A DNA stretch of 64,000 nt from CAZOEL01 sp964578835. Its GTDB lineage: Bacteria; Desulfobacterota; Syntrophobacteria; Syntrophobacterales; Syntrophobacteraceae. Shown one piece after another: positions 63,118-64,000 of the stretch. Position 1 is the first letter of the stretch; every line of letters starts with the position of its first letter. The notes under the pieces are model-generated. The model was not told the DNA's origin. It searched no databases and worked only from the letters and a program-made list of their open reading frames with translations. The translations under genes were made by a program, and so were the position numbers. The DNA lies in assembly GCA_964578835.1 (NCBI GenBank), contig CAZOEL010000009.1, positions 1-64,000 on the forward strand. Direction: 5' to 3'.

Positions 63118-64000
63118 ATGAGTGTATCTATTCTAAGAGCAGCCATCATCCATCTTGGAATCGCGCTAATGGGGTGTGCGACCGCCGCGGCTCAGCAACA
63201 GCCTGCGGATCTGATCGTGACCAACGCCAAAGTGCATACAATGGATGAAGAGCATCCGCAAGCCACGGCCTTTGCGGTAAAGGACGGCAAATTCATTGCC
63301 GTTGGAAACGAGTCTTTAGTAGCTCCCTATCAAGGCGAAAAGACGCGCCTCATCGATGCTCGCGGCCACACCCTCATTCCTGGACTGAACGACTCGCACA
63401 CTCACGTCATCCGGGGAGGACGCTTCTACAATCTGGAGCTGCGCTGGGATGGCGTTGATTCGCTCGAACGCGCTCTCGCCATGATCCGTAAGCAGGCCCT
63501 GCGCACGCCCAAAGGGCAGTGGGTGCGCGTCATCGGCGGCTGGTCGCCCTACCAGTTCAAGGAGAAGCGAATGCCGACCGTGAAGGAGCTCAATGAGGCT
63601 GCGCCCGATACGCCGACATTCGTACTGTTCCTCTACAGCCAGGGCATGATCAATCGCGCTGCCGCGCAGGCCCTGGGTCTTACGGAAGAGGCCAAAGCGC
63701 CGGAGGGCGGGCGCTACGAATTTGTCGATGGTGGCGCCATTCTGCATGCGGAACCGAATCCCCTGATCCTCTACCAGATGATTGCAAAGCCGCCGCAGCT
63801 TTCCGAAGAAGACCAGGTAAGCTCGACGCTCCACTTCTACCGTGAGCTCAACCGCTTGGGGATGACCAGCGCAGTCGATGCGGGAGGCGGCGGACACGCT
63901 TTCCCCACGGATTACTCCGGCAGCGAGTCCCTGGCCCGCGCAAGCAGGATGCCCATCCGCATTGGCTTTTACTTGTTTCCACAAACGCCGGGCAAGGAAG
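63118..64000 (+). CDS. Amidohydrolase family protein (YtcJ-like), partial
   Basis: A frame starts at ATG 63118 (CAAGGAGAG upstream) and runs off the window after 294 codons. The N-terminus has a lipoprotein-type signal (GIALMGC). The amidohydrolase_3 pattern follows: DLIVTNAKVHTMDEEHPQA, VKDGKFIAVGNE, IDARGHTLIPGLNDSHTHVI (metal-binding His pair) and GQWVRVIGGWSPYQF. These enzymes hydrolyse C-N bonds of unknown exported or periplasmic substrates. The C-terminal part lies outside the window. Confidence 0.88.
   Translation, partial: MSVSILRAAIIHLGIALMGCATAAAQQQPADLIVTNAKVHTMDEEHPQATAFAVKDGKFIAVGNESLVAPYQGEKTRLIDARGHTLIPGLNDSHTHVIRGGRFYNLELRWDGVDSLERALAMIRKQALRTPKGQWVRVIGGWSPYQFKEKRMPTVKELNEAAPDTPTFVLFLYSQGMINRAAAQALGLTEEAKAPEGGRYEFVDGGAILHAEPNPLILYQMIAKPPQLSEEDQVSSTLHFYRELNRLGMTSAVDAGGGGHAFPTDYSGSESLARASRMPIRIGFYLFPQTPGKE

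Overview
The window looks like a scaffold from a draft or metagenome-assembled genome: a run of exactly 100 Ns sits at 41014-41113. The organism is most likely a deltaproteobacterial-type Gram-negative (Desulfobacterota, perhaps near Syntrophobacterales). This is inferred from the core cluster rpsB-tsf-pyrH-frr-uppS-cdsA-dxr-rseP-tsaB, a delta-type RdgC protein, a BFN-domain nuclease, and many lipobox, signal-peptide and sensory proteins. No 16S or marker search was possible, so the taxonomy is provisional.

Layout. 1-9 kb: priA, a B12-binding radical SAM protein, a bifunctional-nuclease (DUF151) gene, a tiny basic peptide, an RdgC-like gene, an orphan membrane protein and rocD on the minus strand. 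9-16 kb: an orphan protein, a secreted SNase homologue lacking one catalytic arginine, a secreted Arg-rich protein with a nearly perfect 234-bp tandem duplication, and a two-gene PLD-VTT / EEP-phosphatase operon. 16-25.7 kb: the translation, RNA-turnover and envelope housekeeping cluster, ending in a TrpF-like protein without its catalytic Cys and a PfkB kinase. 25.7-34 kb: an esterase, a pyrimidine-dimer glycosylase family gene, sodB, an ArsR regulator with a DsrE-like partner, an HNH nuclease with a small Cys protein, a DegP-type protease, and a RelA/SpoT homologue with an intact hydrolase but a degenerate synthetase. Two tRNA genes (Gln-CUG, Glu-CUC) share a promoter and terminator at 34.6-34.8 kb.

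35-47 kb is the most distinctive part. A minus-strand operon encodes an SH3 protein, an M48 metalloprotease and a CHASE2 adenylate/guanylate cyclase. A RAYT (REP-associated tyrosine transposase) gene follows, carrying REP palindromes inside its own reading frame and leading into an 85-bp-period REP array that runs into the assembly gap. Next comes a plus-strand gene string with a SulP-STAS transporter fused to a cyclic-nucleotide-binding domain, a metal-dependent cyclase-family hydrolase, a HAD hydrolase, and a glucose-6-phosphate dehydrogenase also fused to a cyclic-nucleotide-binding domain. A cyclase gene near two unusual cNMP-binding effectors suggests a local second-messenger circuit controlling anion uptake and the pentose-phosphate branch; this is inference.

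47-64 kb: two small secreted proteins, a very large haem-type (DUF3365) hybrid histidine kinase with a translationally coupled response regulator, two alpha/beta hydrolases (one PhaC-like but with Ser as nucleophile), a SnoaL-like protein, and an SLC13/RCK_C permease. Then follows a decayed mobile-DNA zone: an integrase stub, an IS5-type transposase C-terminus, and a type III restriction helicase truncated at both ends. The window closes with an isochorismatase-family hydrolase and an amidohydrolase that runs off the end. Three short inverted-repeat-bounded (MITE-like) elements lie at 65-207, 34866-35002 and 36022-36176.
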